Source of the DNA: Cynocephalus volans
Taxonomy: Eukaryota; Chordata; Mammalia; Dermoptera; Cynocephalidae
DNA length: 64,000 nucleotides
Direction: 5' to 3'
Assembly (NCBI RefSeq): GCF_027409185.1
Contig: NC_084461.1
Coordinates: 146,179,001-146,243,000, forward strand
A program made the position numbers and the translations under genes. Position 1 is the first letter of the stretch; the number at the start of each line of letters is the position of its first letter. Below are positions 23,978 to 36,593 of the stretch, in pieces. A model generated the notes under the pieces. The model did not search any database. It saw only the letters and a list, made by a program, of their open reading frames with translations, and had not been told where the DNA came from.

Positions 23978-24331
23978 ATTAACTTATTTCTCAATAAAGT
24001 TGTTAAAAAAATAAGGACATATCAAAGAAAAGGAAAGAAAAAGCTAGTCCATACAAATACTAGTTTTATAAAACGTTCTTAGAGTTATATTAATAGCAGG
24101 AATATTAGAATTTAATGTTAAAAGAATAACTAAAGATAAGGTAGCTCCATAAAAGTTTTAGCTTACTACGGAGATATAAGATATAACATTTCTAAGACTT
24201 TATAAATCATTTAATATAGTGTAAAAATATAAAGCAAAAATTCACAGAACTATAGGAGAAAAGGCAAATCCACAAATATAGTGGGAAATTTTATCACACC
24301 TTCCTCAATAACTGATAGAAAAAGCAGGTTT

Positions 24332-24357
24332 TTTTCTTTTGCAATTGCAAAAGAAAA
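24332..24357. repeat. Perfect 26-bp palindrome
   Basis: TTTTCTTTTGCAA followed by its exact reverse complement TTGCAAAAGAAAA, with no spacer. It lies inside ancient L1M sequence. It could extrude as a cruciform or a hairpin in RNA. Confidence 0.9.
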
Positions 24358-24620
24358 CTTCAGGGAAAGAAAAAAAATTATTTTTAAGCACCCACAAACA
24401 TTTACAAAAACTGTATAAATACTGGGTCATTAAGCAAGTTTCAATAAGGCCAAGTAGCAGAACTCATAAACAGAAAATGCTTTAACCATAAACAAGGTAT
24501 TTAAAATAGACATGTTAGAAAATTAAATAGAAAACCCCAATATGTTTGGAAATTAATTGCAATACTTTTAAATAACTCAAAAGCTGAATGGAAAAATCAT
24601 AATATAAAATAGAACTTGTT

Positions 24621-25144
24621 TGTATTAGTCATGGTTCTCCAGAGAAACAGAATCAGTATGATGGCTATAGACAGATGAATAGATGGATTATAGGAATTAG
24701 CTCACACAACCATGGAGGCTGAGAAGTCTCACAATCTGCTGTCTTCAAGCTGGAGAACCAGGAAAGCAAGTGGTGTAATCCAGTTCAAATCTGACTCCAA
24801 TGGCCTGAGAAACCAGGCAAGCCCATGGTGTAAGTCTGGGTCTCAGTTCAAAGGCCCGAGAAAAAGGAGCTCCAATATCTAAGGGCAGGAGAAGATGGAT
24901 GTCTAACCTCAAATAGAGAGAGTGAATTCTGCCTTTCTCTGCCTGCCATTCTGTATGGGCCCTTAATAGACTGGATGACGCCCACCCACATTGGTAAGGA
25001 TTATCTTCTTTACTCAGTTTATCTATCTATTCAAATGCTGGTCTCTTCCAGAAACACCCTCACAGAAACACCTAGAAAAACATTTACCTGCTAGTTGGGC
25101 ATCCTTTAGCCCAGTCAAGCTGACACGTGAAATTAATCATCTCA
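24621..25144 (-). mobile_element. MLT2-like ERVL LTR, antisense
   Basis: The plus strand starts 'tgtattagtcatggttctccagagaaacag' and ends 'agcccagtcaagctgacacgtgaaattaatcatctca'. Read on the minus strand this is TGAGATGATTAATTTCACGTGTCAGC to CTGACTAATACA, with TG...CA termini. Internal landmarks such as the 'gatgacgcccacccacattggtaaggat' block match a common mammalian LTR that I believe is MLT2B-type (ERVL). I see no clean target-site duplication. The name is from memory and tentative. Confidence 0.7.
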
Positions 25145-27620
25145 ATATTTTGACCTGAATATTAATCAAACTGACATATCATAACCTGTGGGAGGCAGCA
25201 AAATCTTTCCTTAGATAGAATTTTTGACTTTATTTATATTCAAAAAGAAGAAAGACTGAAAATCACTGAACAAAGCATCCTTATTAAGAAGTTATAGGAC
25301 AGTAATTTAAAATTAAAACTAAAAGAATTAAGACAAAAACAGAATTCATCAAATAGAAAGATTAAAGAATAGCCTAAAGATCAATAACCTTAACAAAGTC
25401 TAAGAGAGAGAGAAAGAGAGAATGCCCAAATGGCCAATATCAAGAATAAAACTCAACAACTCTAAAAATCCTTAGAGACATTAAGATAAGAGGGGGAAAT
25501 GAACAATTTTGAAAACAATATTAATGTAACTATATAGTAAACACAGAAAAAATGGAAATTTAAACAATACTGTAAATATTAACTAAATTTAATACCTAGT
25601 TAAAAGCCTTTCTATAAACAATTTTTTTACAATTTAAAGAATACATCAAAAAGCAATACAAAACAAAAATCTAGACCTAGATGCCAGCATTGGTGAACAC
25701 TTCCAAATATTTAAGCAATGACTAAATTGTCTTGCCAATGTTTGTATAATATGGCAAAAAAATAAAAAAAATAATAAATGAAAGACCAGTGGTTCCCAAT
25801 TCATATTATCAGTACATGACACTTCAGTAGAGGGCAACTTATCTTAAATATAAACTTAAAATAGGATTTTGGGTTCAAAATCCTAGTACAAATATTAGCA
25901 AACTTAATTTAGCAATATGTAAAAAAGGGTAATGCATCATAAGTGGGTTGGTTTTAATCCAGTAATGCAAGGTCAGTTTAACATTGGAAAATCAATTAGT
26001 TTAATGTAACATATTAACAAGAAAAATAAGAAAAATCATATTATCATCTCAAAAATGTTGCAAAAGAGGGTTTGATAACATTCAGTATTTATTCATGATT
26101 TTAAGAAATTTTAGAATAAAAGGAATGGAATAGTCTCTGTCTGATAAATGTATGTGTCACACACAAAAAAAGTCCCAAAGCAAAAATAATGCTTATTCTT
26201 GACATTTTTAAAGCTTTCCATTTTAAATGGAGACATAGGTGGCTGTTATCATGCCTCTTCAACATTTTATTGGAGGACTTAACAGTATAGTAAATCAGGA
26301 AAAAGAAATAAAGGAATGTAGATCAAAAAGGAAGAAATAAAATCCTCATGATTCATATATGATAATATATAGATGAAACAAAAAAGTACAAATAAAGTAT
26401 TAAAATCAATAAAGCATTTAACAAGTTTCTGGATGCAAGTCAAAGTATGAAAATCAATTACATTTCTTTATAGCTACATCAAACAGGAAATTAAATTTGA
26501 AAACAATGTCATTTAAAATAGCATCAAATTTTGTTAAGTAATAAATCTAATAGACAGTGTGCAATACTTCCCTGCAAGAATCTGCAAAATATTTATTAAG
26601 AGAAATTAAAGAAAATTTAAGAATATTGATGTGTATAACATGTTTATGGAGTGAAAGACCCACTAGGTAAAGATTTTAACTCTTCCTAAACTTTACATTC
26701 ACTGCAATCCCATCAAAATCACAACAGGAGTTTTTGTAGAACATGATGAGCCAACACTAAAATTTACATGAAAATGTGAAATGCTAATAAGAGCTGTCAT
26801 TCTCTGCCTTGAAGAAGAGCAGAGGGAGAGAACTTGTTTTATCAGACATCAGGGCTTACTATCACACATAGACAATGTAGATAATATAGGAGAATATCTT
26901 AACAGTGGAGTGGGGTAATATTTCTCGGATAGGACACATTAAGCATAAAGGAAAATATTCGTTAATTGGACATTAAATTTAAGAACTTATTTTCAAAAGA
27001 TGCTATTAAAAGGATGAAAAAGCAATTCACAGAGTGGGAAAAATATTTTAAATACATCAGTAGAAAAAGGACTGATGTCCAGAACATATTAAGAACTTCT
27101 GCTAATCAATAAGAAATGGACAAAATAACCCAAAAGAAAAATAAGCAAGAAGTTTGAGTAAGATATCCAAGTGTCAAATAAAAGTCTGAAAAATTTACCA
27201 ACCTCTTTGATATTCAGGAAAATGAATATTAAGCCATGGTGAGATACCCCTCTCATCACTCATGTAGAACTCTAGACCTGTTACGAGTGAAAGGGCTGAC
27301 AACTCCGAGTGTTGACAAAGTTGTAGAACATTGTGGGTTCTCCTACACTGCAGCATAGAGAGTTACTTTAAGAATTAATTTGGTCCTATCTCCTCAATAT
27401 GTATGCATACTCAGTATCTCAGCAATTATATTCCTAGCTATATAGCCCAAAGGAATATGTGCAAGAGATGTACAAGAATTTTCATAGCAGCATTATGTAG
27501 GATATTTGGATAAATTAAATAATGACATATGCAAATAATAAAATACTGTACATCAATGAAAATGAAAGAAATATACCTACACTGAACAATATGTCTGAGT
27601 CTTACAAATACCACATTAAA

Positions 27621-27802
27621 ATTGCTTCTTGGTCTTTCAGCTAAGATCAAGTGTAGTATCTGCTTTTATTAGTTTAATGTCTGATATGTCCTCTATTTAA
27701 GGGTGCAATAGTAAGTGGATTTTTGGTACAGGAAGATAAAGTGTGGAGCTTGCTTTATTCACTACATGCAGTCATCTGGTGTTGTTCCCTTGGGGGTAAC
27801 CA
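27621..27802 (+). pseudogene. U2 snRNA pseudogene, forward copy
   Basis: U2 is the spliceosomal RNA that pairs with the intron branch point. From 27621 the sequence follows U2 from its 5' end. It reads attgcttcttggtc, then the branch-point-recognition stretch gatcaagtgtagtatctg exactly, then 'ttagtttaatgtctgatatgtcctctat'. The Sm-site core gatttttgg is near 27718-27726, then ggagcttgct and an eroded 3' stem. U2 is 188 nt, and this copy covers nearly all of it, although the last ~30 bases are hard to align. Substitutions are scattered throughout, and it sits inside a dead L1M, so it is a retro-pseudogene rather than a gene. It has no visible snRNA promoter. Confidence 0.88.
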
Positions 27803-27952
27803 TCAGTTACTGCCCTGAGTGCCACTGGAGCAAGCTCTCACTTCATCTCCCTGCTCCCAAAACCCACTTACTACTTTGTCCTCAAATGAGGGGTGTACCA
27901 GGTATTACACTGGTGAGCACAAATACTGCGCTTGATCTTGGGTAGAAGCTAT
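27803..27952 (-). pseudogene. U2 snRNA pseudogene, inverted copy
   Basis: The plus strand is the reverse complement of U2. It shows 'ctggagcaagctctcacttcatctccctgctccc', then 'ttgtcctcaaatgaggggtgtaccaggtatta' and 'ctgcgcttgatcttgg...gtagaagctat', the U2 5' end being at 27952. It is more diverged than the forward copy. The branch-recognition block is altered (tactgcgc), the Sm site is damaged (ccaaaac), about ten bases near the 5' end are missing, and the 3' part is shortened. The two copies face each other tail to tail with almost no spacer. Confidence 0.85.
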
Positions 27953-28275
27953 GAAAAATAAACAAAGAAATATAACGATAATTTATATAATGTATTATGA
28001 TATAAATATTTCATTAAATTAAACAGTTTGGGGGGTTTTATGCTCAACTGATAAAATATTAAAGAAATCAAGACATGAAATTCCGATACCTTAACTGTCA
28101 ATAAGTGGTTACTGGGAGTGGGCATAAAGATTTGATATCTAAGTCTCAAGCAATGATCTATTTCTTAATCTAGGCAGTGATAACACAGTCGTTTGTGATA
28201 AGTTGTTGTACTATATACTTTTGTTTACCGTTGTATGTGAAATATCTCTGTTGTATGTGAAATAAACACAATGAA
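27953..28275 (+). mobile_element. 3' end of the ancient L1M, resuming after the U2 pair
   Basis: 'agtggttactgggagtggg' and 'tgttgtactatatacttttgtttaccg' are typical L1M 3'-UTR wording. A 14-bp unit gttgtatgtgaaat is duplicated at about 28233-28262, just before the AATAAA-like end. Confidence 0.65.
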
Positions 28276-30470
28276 AAGGGTTAAAGAAAACAACTCAGTT
28301 TCAGTGTCTTCTTTCAGAAACACCTCATAGATAGCTGGGGTGAGAATGAGCCAGTAAATCTGTGTCTACTAAGATTCCGGAGCTCTGGTCAAGGTTACCT
28401 CCATGAGTAGCAACATAGTGCACTGAGGCAAATTACTAGAATCAAGACGTGCCAATCAGGTGTGCAATTCTGCAGAAACAAACATTCACAGCAGCAGCTT
28501 GCTCAGCCCTGCTGCTCTGGATAGAAATAACGTGAAAAAAGGGAGAGAGAGAGAGAGAGAGGAACTAAGTTTGGAAAGGCAGGTTTAAACTTTATATTCA
28601 GTGAGGAGACATCCTTACACAGTTGCATGCCTCTGTCTCCTACCTGGTCTCTCCAAGTGGCCATCTCTAATGCATCATTTTGTAGCAGCAGACAGAGCTT
28701 TCAGAGTGGGATTAATTGACTTTAGTGACCAGTACTTATTTGATCACTAAGACTGCTACTGGTAGGGTGGTGGTGATTAAATTACTTTCTAAACTAATTG
28801 GGAAAGTTTCACTGCTTGTTAGCAACACTTACAATAAAAGCACGGTTAGCAAAAGAAATAGATTTTTTTAAGGGTGAATAAAATCATCTCTTTCCTACTA
28901 TTCAAAATCTTTCAAAAAAGTTGTGGTTTTAGCACAATATCTGGTTATTAGGGAGGATTATATTTAAATTTCATATAATAAGCATATTTGAAATATTTGG
29001 TCATTAAGTCCAATAACCATATTAGAAAGCATATTGGACTTAAAATTTTATCCAGTGACGTCTGCTCTACAACATCAACCTTTTAAATATTATATCACCC
29101 TTAAATTCAGGCCCTACTTTTCTATCATTGAGGTTCTTCTGCTGCTATGAAAATGTATTTTCTCTATTTTATCTTTTAAGTTTACAAAATCCCCAAATGA
29201 TCTCCCACATAAAAATAATTCATACTGACAATTTTTATTTTGTTTCTGCTCAACATTTTGCTCTCCTTTTTCTCAAATTCCTGTTTATGCTATCTTTAAT
29301 TTTGGAGACTCTTCTTTCTGTTTTCCTCAGCTTCTTGTTACTTTATGACATTCTCACAGTAACGAAACCACGATGTAGGCAATAATAATAATTCTTCATG
29401 TAATTTTGATTATATCAAAAAATTCTTCTTGTTTCTGAATTTTTTTCTATTTTACTGATTTATGGAACGTAAATTTTGTCTTAGACTTTCTGTCTACTAT
29501 CTCTACTCTCCCTGAGTCTCAATCACTCCATGATTTTAATTAACATTCATTACTAATAGTTACCAAGTCAATATTTACACCTAAGATAGTTCATGTAAGC
29601 ACTAACCTTATACTAATATTGTCTCTACTGTGCCAGAACATTCCAGAACTTGGCGATTGATAGGACAGCCTCCCACCTATTCATCCCAATAATTGTTGAT
29701 CATGATTTCTTAGTAAAGAAGACATTTCTAAGTTATTTTAGCAGTGTTGATAAGAAAAGCACTTTCAGATGGGAAAATATAATTTCAACAAAGTGAATGG
29801 TTTGAGAGATTCAGAGGTCCCAAACTCACTAGTAACTTTCCAACATCAAAGTTCAGAAAAAAGGGAAATATCTTTTTTAAAAAGTCAAATTTACTTGAAT
29901 TTGTTAGTATTTTATTAAATTTTATCTCAATTTGATTTCAAGTGGAAAGCCCATTGCTCCCATGTACAAGTCATTATTCTATTTATTAAAAAAAATTTTG
30001 GTACAATAAATTTTACTGGCTGAGATCCTTTTACCAATATCATTTTTATAATTATGAAAGAATAATATTACGCATTCAATGTCTTGAACACAAAAAGAAA
30101 CAAACAAAAAGAGGTTCTTTTTCTATTGTGAAAATGACATGTATTTGTACCTCCTTGAACGTTCTCAAAATATATTCTTAAGCCATAGATTATTAAATAC
30201 TGAATACAAAAAGCTATGAAAATGGAGATGAAAACATTTAAAGTTCACTTAAATAAAAATTATTTAAACATAAATTAAAAAGTAAAAAAAAAAGTGCAAA
30301 GTAAAAAGTGCAAAAATATTTTTTTTCATACTCGAATGCCAATGGGAATGTTGGTGTATTGGTTTTATAAAATTATTGGTATTGAGGACATACTAAGCAT
30401 TTATGACATACTTCTTAACTTTAAGTATACAAAGTTTTGAACTCAATATGGTACCCTCTTATAACTAAGT
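28276..30470. other. Unassigned AT-rich sequence
   Basis: No gene is supported. There is a short (GA)n run at 28541-28562. The open frame at 29128-29385 is hydrophobic but isolated, has no family resemblance, and I do not call it. Confidence 0.5.
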
Positions 30471-30471
30471 A

Positions 30472-30622
30472 TTATCAAACATAAGAGAGCGTTAGAATTC
30501 TCTGGAGGGTTTGTTAAACCCAGAGTGTTCGGTAAGTAGGTCTGGGATGAGGACTGAGAATTTGCATTGTAGTAAGTTCCTAGTTGATGATTCTCAGAAG
30601 TCCACATGTTGGGAAGCATGAA
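30472..30622 (-). mobile_element. MER5A-like hAT DNA transposon fragment
   Basis: 'attctctggagggtttgttaaaccc', then 'ggtaagtaggtctggga', 'gagaatttgcattgtagtaagttcctagttgatgattctc', matches the antisense order of the MER5A short non-autonomous hAT-Charlie element. It is ancient and immobile. Confidence 0.75.
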
Positions 30623-31911
30623 CAAATAATACTAATAATTTTTTTCATACTTGTTTTAAGACATTCTGTAAGTTTAATGTGCTGCTTTTGCAGATATTTG
30701 AAGAAATTAAAAAGTGAAGCTTGATTCAGGATTTACGTAATGATATCCCTTTCACAAATTCTTATTTAAACCTTGACCAAGCTATTTACACTTTGAAGAT
30801 AAATCATTTACACAAAGCTTCGGAGACCAATTTTATTGTATTAATCTCTAAAACAACACGCTTACTCAAATATCATAAACTTTCAAGTCTTCTCACTGGA
30901 AACAACACTATGCAAAGGATAACTTATTTGGAGAACTATTTCAGAAAGAACTCCAACATCATGAGTGATTATTATGCACAGCAGGTGTGAATGAATTATT
31001 TATCAAATATGTTTTCATTATTTCTCAGTGAAAACATTGAAGATCTTCTTTCCAAGCACTCAGTTTCAACAATCATTTGTACACAGAGCAGGTCTTTACT
31101 TAGACAAATATTTATGGATATGCTTTCATATGAAAAATGAAAGAGCTATTACAAACATAAACACTGTACCATATTTTGAAAGCAAAAAGTGAATAATTAG
31201 TAAATAATTATGCCATTTTATAAACAATTTTCTTCATTGCTCACTTTACTTCCTTTTATATTTTAACATTTGGCACTTTTTAAAGGGTTTATTATGCATC
31301 CCTCTCTCAGAAGAATAAAAAAATATTAATTTAAAAATTACAAGCTGTTTATGCAACTTAATATTACAGGAATTGCAATGATGAGCTTAAAATTTTCAAG
31401 CAAGTGTCTAATGAACAAATATGCTCTGGTAACAAGAATTTTAACCACCTATATAAAGGATTACATGCATATATGGTAACGGTACAGGAACTGTTAGGTA
31501 TATCTACGATTATCAAGGATATGTGTGGAGTGTACACACATATTTCTTCAAGGTACTTATTTCTTCTTCAAATGAACCAAAATTTTAATCATACCTGAAC
31601 TCTGTCAAGTTCAGCTTTTAAAATTAAAAGAGCCAAATTAAATTGTAAGATTGTGTCTACCCAATACCAAAATGGTTAGCTTACAAAATGCATATTTTGA
31701 AGCAAAAAGCTGTTAAAAGAAAAGTTATGAAAGTTGTTTAATCTGATGGATCAATTTAGTTTATAGACTAACTTTGATAGCCCCATGTAGGAAATCTGAG
31801 AGATGTGAGGTAAAATTGATTAAATATGTTATCATTCTTCAAATGAAGAGGATTATCTCTGAAAATACATTTGTATGAAATGAATCCAATTGCCTATTTA
31901 TTCACTTAGGC
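30623..31911. other. Unassigned AT-rich sequence
   Basis: I recognise nothing here. Open frames of 64-89 codons are not supported as genes. Confidence 0.5.
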
Positions 31912-32296
31912 TGTGTTATGGACTGATTGTTTATGTCCCCCACCCCAAATTTATATATTGAAGCCCTGACCCCCAAAGTGATGGTATTAGGGTATTAGGA
32001 CACGGGGCCTTTGGGGTTAATTAGGTTTAGATGGTCATGAGGGTGGAGCCCCCTGGATAGATTTAATGCCCTTATAAGAAGAGGAAGAGATACTAGAGCT
32101 TCCTCTCTCCAGTATGTGAAGACACAGCAAGAAGGTGGCCATCTACAAACCATAAAAAAGGTCATCACCAGGAACTAAATCTGCTGGCACCTTGAACTTA
32201 AACTTCTCAGCCTCCAGTCTGTCAGAAATGATTGTCAGCTTTTAAGCCACCCAGTCTATAGTGTTTTGATATGGAATTCTAAAGTTTATTAAGACA
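31912..32296 (+). mobile_element. MLT1-type LTR (ERVL-MaLR)
   Basis: About 385 bp with MLT1 landmarks in order: 'tatgtcccccaccccaaattt', 'aaagtgatggtatta', 'gtcatgagggtggagccc', 'atgcccttataagaag', 'agtatgtgaagacacagcaagaagg', 'ctgctggcaccttgaactta' and 'aagccacccagtctatagtgttttg', ending in 'attaagaca'. It is a second, independent copy of the type at 23607. Confidence 0.82.
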
Positions 32297-33610
32297 GGTT
32301 GGATCCATGCCATTTCCCTCCATGAAAACAACTGGTTATGTCAGGAGAAAAATCAATGCACCTGCTTATTTGACATATTATAGCATGTATTTATTTTGCA
32401 AGAATTCACAGTTCAAATTGTTTATTGACATCATGATATCCTAACTTTTATGAAATATCCTAAACTCTCTAAGACCAACTAAACACTGGTATGAAAGGAA
32501 ATTTGCTATTACAAAGATAAAAAATATTATTTACATGCCATTCTAAACAAAATTGTATATATTATTTCCAAAGAAAACTAGGTAGTAAAATATAATAGCA
32601 CATGTCAAATCTAGGCACTTCCTAATGAATCCAAATTTCTCATCTACATTTGTAATTATTAGAAGAGCTCTCTGATGGTCCAGTCGAAGGCTAATGGTGT
32701 TTCATAAGGTCTTCGGTACACATTATTATAGTTGGGGAAATCTAGTTTGATATGTCCATATCCTAACAATAATAAATGAGGTCTCTCACTATTTTGTTGC
32801 AAGTAAGATGAGATTTTTAAAAACTTGTTCCTTTTAGATGAAATATTTCAGTTTTGCCAACAAAGGCCTGGATTTGAAATTGCATCTTCTTTTATTTTTA
32901 CAGATTGAAATTTTAGAAGTAACCGAAGAAGACAGAACAAAATAAGAATTGCATGTTATTTTGTCATGAGTGTGGTCACTGTTACCTTTTAAAAATCATT
33001 AATGTGTATTAGAACTACTCAAACTGAACTGACACACATTATTTTGAACAAACTCCAAGAACTTTGGTAAACAGTAGATTTCATATTATAGTACTTCAGG
33101 CATAGAAAATTATATGTACACATTTGATGTAATAATTTTCTAAATTTAGTAATATTTCGTTATTATTATAACCCACAAACAATGAGAAATCATGCATCAG
33201 TTTAGTAATCGTGTTATATTTTATGTTGGGCTATATAATATAAAGAATTTTAGAACATTGAAAGCTCACAAAGTAGATGATTAGAACTTTCAAAAATTGG
33301 TGTCCATGGAATAGGGAGAAATGGATGATAAATTCTAGGAAAGAGAAGGTAAGGTTCACTTAGTCAGAGCTTTCAAATTATTAAGGAACATGGTGATCTC
33401 TAAAGTATCTATCTTTACTTTTAAAGATAAATTTAAATTCTAACCTGTGGCTTTAAATTTAGAAAACAAGAAAGTTTTTTTGAAAGTAAGAGTAATTATA
33501 TTTTGTCACATATTACTAAAAAATATTGTTGAATTTCTTCCAAGAGGGATAATTCCTTTGCTCACCTTTAACTAAAGATGGAGAAATGGAACCCATCTTC
33601 CAATATACAA
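32297..33610. other. Unassigned AT-rich sequence
   Basis: No gene or recognisable repeat is seen. Confidence 0.5.
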
Positions 33611-33614
33611 TCTT

Positions 33615-33790
33615 ATATGTAAGAATGGTGGCATAGAGAGTTTGGATTATAAAGCCAGGTAGACATAGGATAAATCTCAATCCACCACTCATAAACTGTT
33701 TAACTGGTTATCTCTTCTTGCAGAACCAGTTTTCTCCTCTGTAAAGTGGGAATAAGATAACATTTTTGTCATAGAAGTAGAACACTTTCT
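33615..33790 (+). mobile_element. MIR SINE, sense
   Basis: 'agagtttggattataaagccaggtagacataggataaatctc', then 'ccaccactcataaactgtttaac', then 'agttttctcctctgtaaagtgggaataa', the sense order of MIR. It is very old. Confidence 0.75.
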
Positions 33791-36300
33791 TATACACTCA
33801 AGTGTTCTAGAATAGCGATTAACATTGGAGTACCCGATATTGGTTCTTTTGTCCCTTTCTTAATGATATTCCTACAATCTAACAGTCAAATCTATATTAC
33901 ATATTTTTATTTTCAATCCTTTCCATACTATCTATTTTCTTGTTTATTGCAGTTATTAGTTTAGTTACCTCAACTCCATTTTTTTCTTACTATTATATAA
34001 ACTCTTCTTGAATGAAAAAAATGGCAATAAAAACATGAACTATATGAAAAGTAGTGGAATTTTCTAACTGTGCAATTTATATGTGCAGGTTTTGAGTGAG
34101 GATCCTGACAAATTTGAGAGACTGAGGAAAAAATGAGATCTGACCATTTTCTCACAAGTAAATTAGTTGTCTAAGGTCAAAATACAGTAATAGCAAACTC
34201 ATTACCTGACAATTAAATATACTGCATGATGCTTTAAAGTATCAAACCCAGCTGTCAAACTATTTGACCCCTTCTATGACTTAAAGTTCTAAAGAGTCAA
34301 GTTAAAAACAGAGTCTGAAGAAATCTTAGATAGTACTTGTAAGAAAGTATTTACTAGCTCTGCATCATTCAACCATTCACCAGACAACAGAAAAGGATTT
34401 GAACAAGAGAATAATATTTCTTACAAAAGTTAATTTGGACATTAGTATAAGTAAATACCTCTTTGGAATTATTAAATTGTTTTTAAAAAACTATTCATGA
34501 CAAGCTACTAGTGGTTGGTTACATTGAATTCAGAGAGAGGATTAATTTAGTACAAATGAAAATATTATTTAAAACACGAACATATTTCTTCCTTTTTAGT
34601 AAGGATCCGTGACGATGAAACTGTGTGTCTTCTTTTTTCAATCTTTAGTTACAAGTGAAGAAATGGATAATTAATTAATGTCTGTAGTATTAAGAAGGGG
34701 AAAGGAAACGTGTTGTGGGTTAAGTATAAAAAGTGTGTATCTGCATTTCACAGTGGCAGGCTTTAATCTAAGTAAGTAGATAAAGGAATCAATTCCAAGG
34801 AAACTCTTCTGGATTCTACACATTAGAAGGAAATGCTGGCATTGTATCAGTTGGTGTTCTTGTAATTAAGTAATAAGACTATGTCCTGCTGTTTATAGAG
34901 CAACTCAAAAATGGTGTCTATTTAATTGTCAGGTTGTTCATTTTCACTTGTATATGGTATGGCAGAGAGGGCTGGAGAATCTAAACTCATTGCTGTAATA
35001 GGAAACACTTCCAATATCACTGTCATTTGATTGCTGCCACCTGAGAGAAGACAATTAAAGTAAATTGGGGACATTTTCCAGAGCTGTAAAAGCTGACAAA
35101 ATGTGCTGTTAAACCATCCAAATGGAATCTGACATTTGATCAGCAATTTCACCAAGGAGGGTGGAATTAAAATCACCAATATGAAAAGAAAAGCCCTATG
35201 ACTGAAGACTATGGAGATTTTGTTCTCTCTTGAGAATAACAGGAGAAGAAAATGGGACCATAGGTCAGCTACTCAACTCTACAAAAACATTTCAAATATT
35301 TAAATTAGTTCTTTTTAAAAAATAAGACCAAAAAAAAAAAAAATCAAGAAAAGAAAATGAAATCCAGCACAAATAGAAGGGAAGATGGAAAAGTGTTTAA
35401 AAGTGGTAAACAAGAAACCTAGTATTTTCCCATAACCTTGAGTCAAAAGAAGTCAACTAATAGTAATAAACAGTGCAGAGAATTTTTACACCCTTTCTTT
35501 TCTGAGGAATACGCATAAAACTTTGTATTTGATACATAAAAATTTCTGTTAAAATATATTAAAGATTTTATGAAAATCACATTCTGTGCACCAAATTGTT
35601 TCTTCCTCTGACATTAATGCATGTTTTGTAAGGGCAGTTGAGATATTTTCATTGTGATGTAGACAAGACTTTTATATGGATATTCATGTTGATTGCTAAA
35701 ATTAGAAAATTTCAGGGTGACATCGAGTGAATACTTAAAAAGGATAAAGAAAATATCAAGCTGTTGCCCGATCCCACAGATCTATTTATTAAAAAGATAC
35801 TCATTTGACATCTACAGTTTGCTAGGTCAACAGGAGTAAGCAAAATGCTGAGAAATGACCACTGTCCTAGTTTGATCTTAAATCAGAATATAAACTAAAA
35901 GAATTCCTCACGATATTCGAAACTTCCATCATTTTGACCAGAATAATAGAAAGAAGACTGTGAAATCTAAAATGGGATTGGGTTGGGCTAGATTATTCCT
36001 TATAATTGAGTCATAAATATAAATCCGATTTAAGTTTTGGAGAAAATGAGAAAATTACAAATACATTGTAACATCCTGTCACATGATAATATTATACCTT
36101 ACAGAAAATAGACACACTTGTTAATGTAAACATTTCTTGCTGTGTGTGCTTCATGGTTTTAAAACCGTGGTTTGTAGCTGGGTAATTTATTTCTGTCTAG
36201 CAGGTATCGCTTCCTAACCTTGAACATCACGGTTGGCTAGGTGTCACAAAAGCTAATGGACTCTTTCTCTCACCAGTCATCCTCAGCCTAGCATAATCCT
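33791..36300. other. Unassigned AT-rich sequence
   Basis: No gene is recognised. An A-run lies near 35331-35343. Confidence 0.5.
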
Positions 36301-36310
36301 TCCCCACTTT

Positions 36311-36351
36311 AAAGAAACAAACAAACAAACAAACAAAAAACAAAAAAACAC
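36311..36351. repeat. (AAAC)n simple repeat
   Basis: Tandem AAAC/AAC units, then A-rich sequence. Confidence 0.85.
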
Positions 36352-36545
36352 TGTATGACTTAAAGTAGATGCAAATACCCAAAAGATTATTGTTTTTGTT
36401 GATTTCTTCTTGTTGTTTCTGTTTTTGTTGCTTTCAGAAATTTCTCTAAGGAAACACAGAAGTATACAGAGTATATTTTAAAAAGGAGGAAGAGGAAGCT
36501 CCCTCTTTAGGGAAGTCCAAATTTAAAGCAAAAAATCAGTTTATG

Positions 36546-36547
<2 letters not shown>

Positions 36548-36591
<44 letters not shown>
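36548..36591. repeat. Pure (CT)n microsatellite
   Basis: 22 uninterrupted TC units, then a C-rich stretch and a short (TAGC)n run near 36607-36619. One strand is pure pyrimidine, so triplex structure is possible. Confidence 0.92.

Positions 36592-36593
<2 letters not shown>

Larger units (their letters stand above)
21600..28275 (+). mobile_element. Ancient L1M (HAL1-like) element, interrupted by four insertions
   Basis: A decayed plus-strand L1. ORF1-type sequence lies at about 22120-22960 (the 'gcagaaacatatcaattt...ttattagacacagattttt' block, 'aaaagcagccagagatt', then 'tcagcaaaactacaattc'). A spacer is followed by ORF2: the endonuclease start near 23420-23540, the RT stretch at 25930-26110 and 'gcaatcccatcaaaatcacaacaggag' near 26705. 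The ORF2 C-terminal region runs 27000-27615, and the 3' UTR ends near 28275 with 'gtatgtgaaataaacac'. All frames are full of stops. The insertions within it are listed separately (23130-23306, 23607-23977, 24621-25144, 27621-27952). Confidence 0.8.

Noticed and set aside
27621..27802. Functional U2 snRNA gene
   Set aside because: Scattered substitutions, poor 3' stem, no snRNA promoter and position inside a dead L1.
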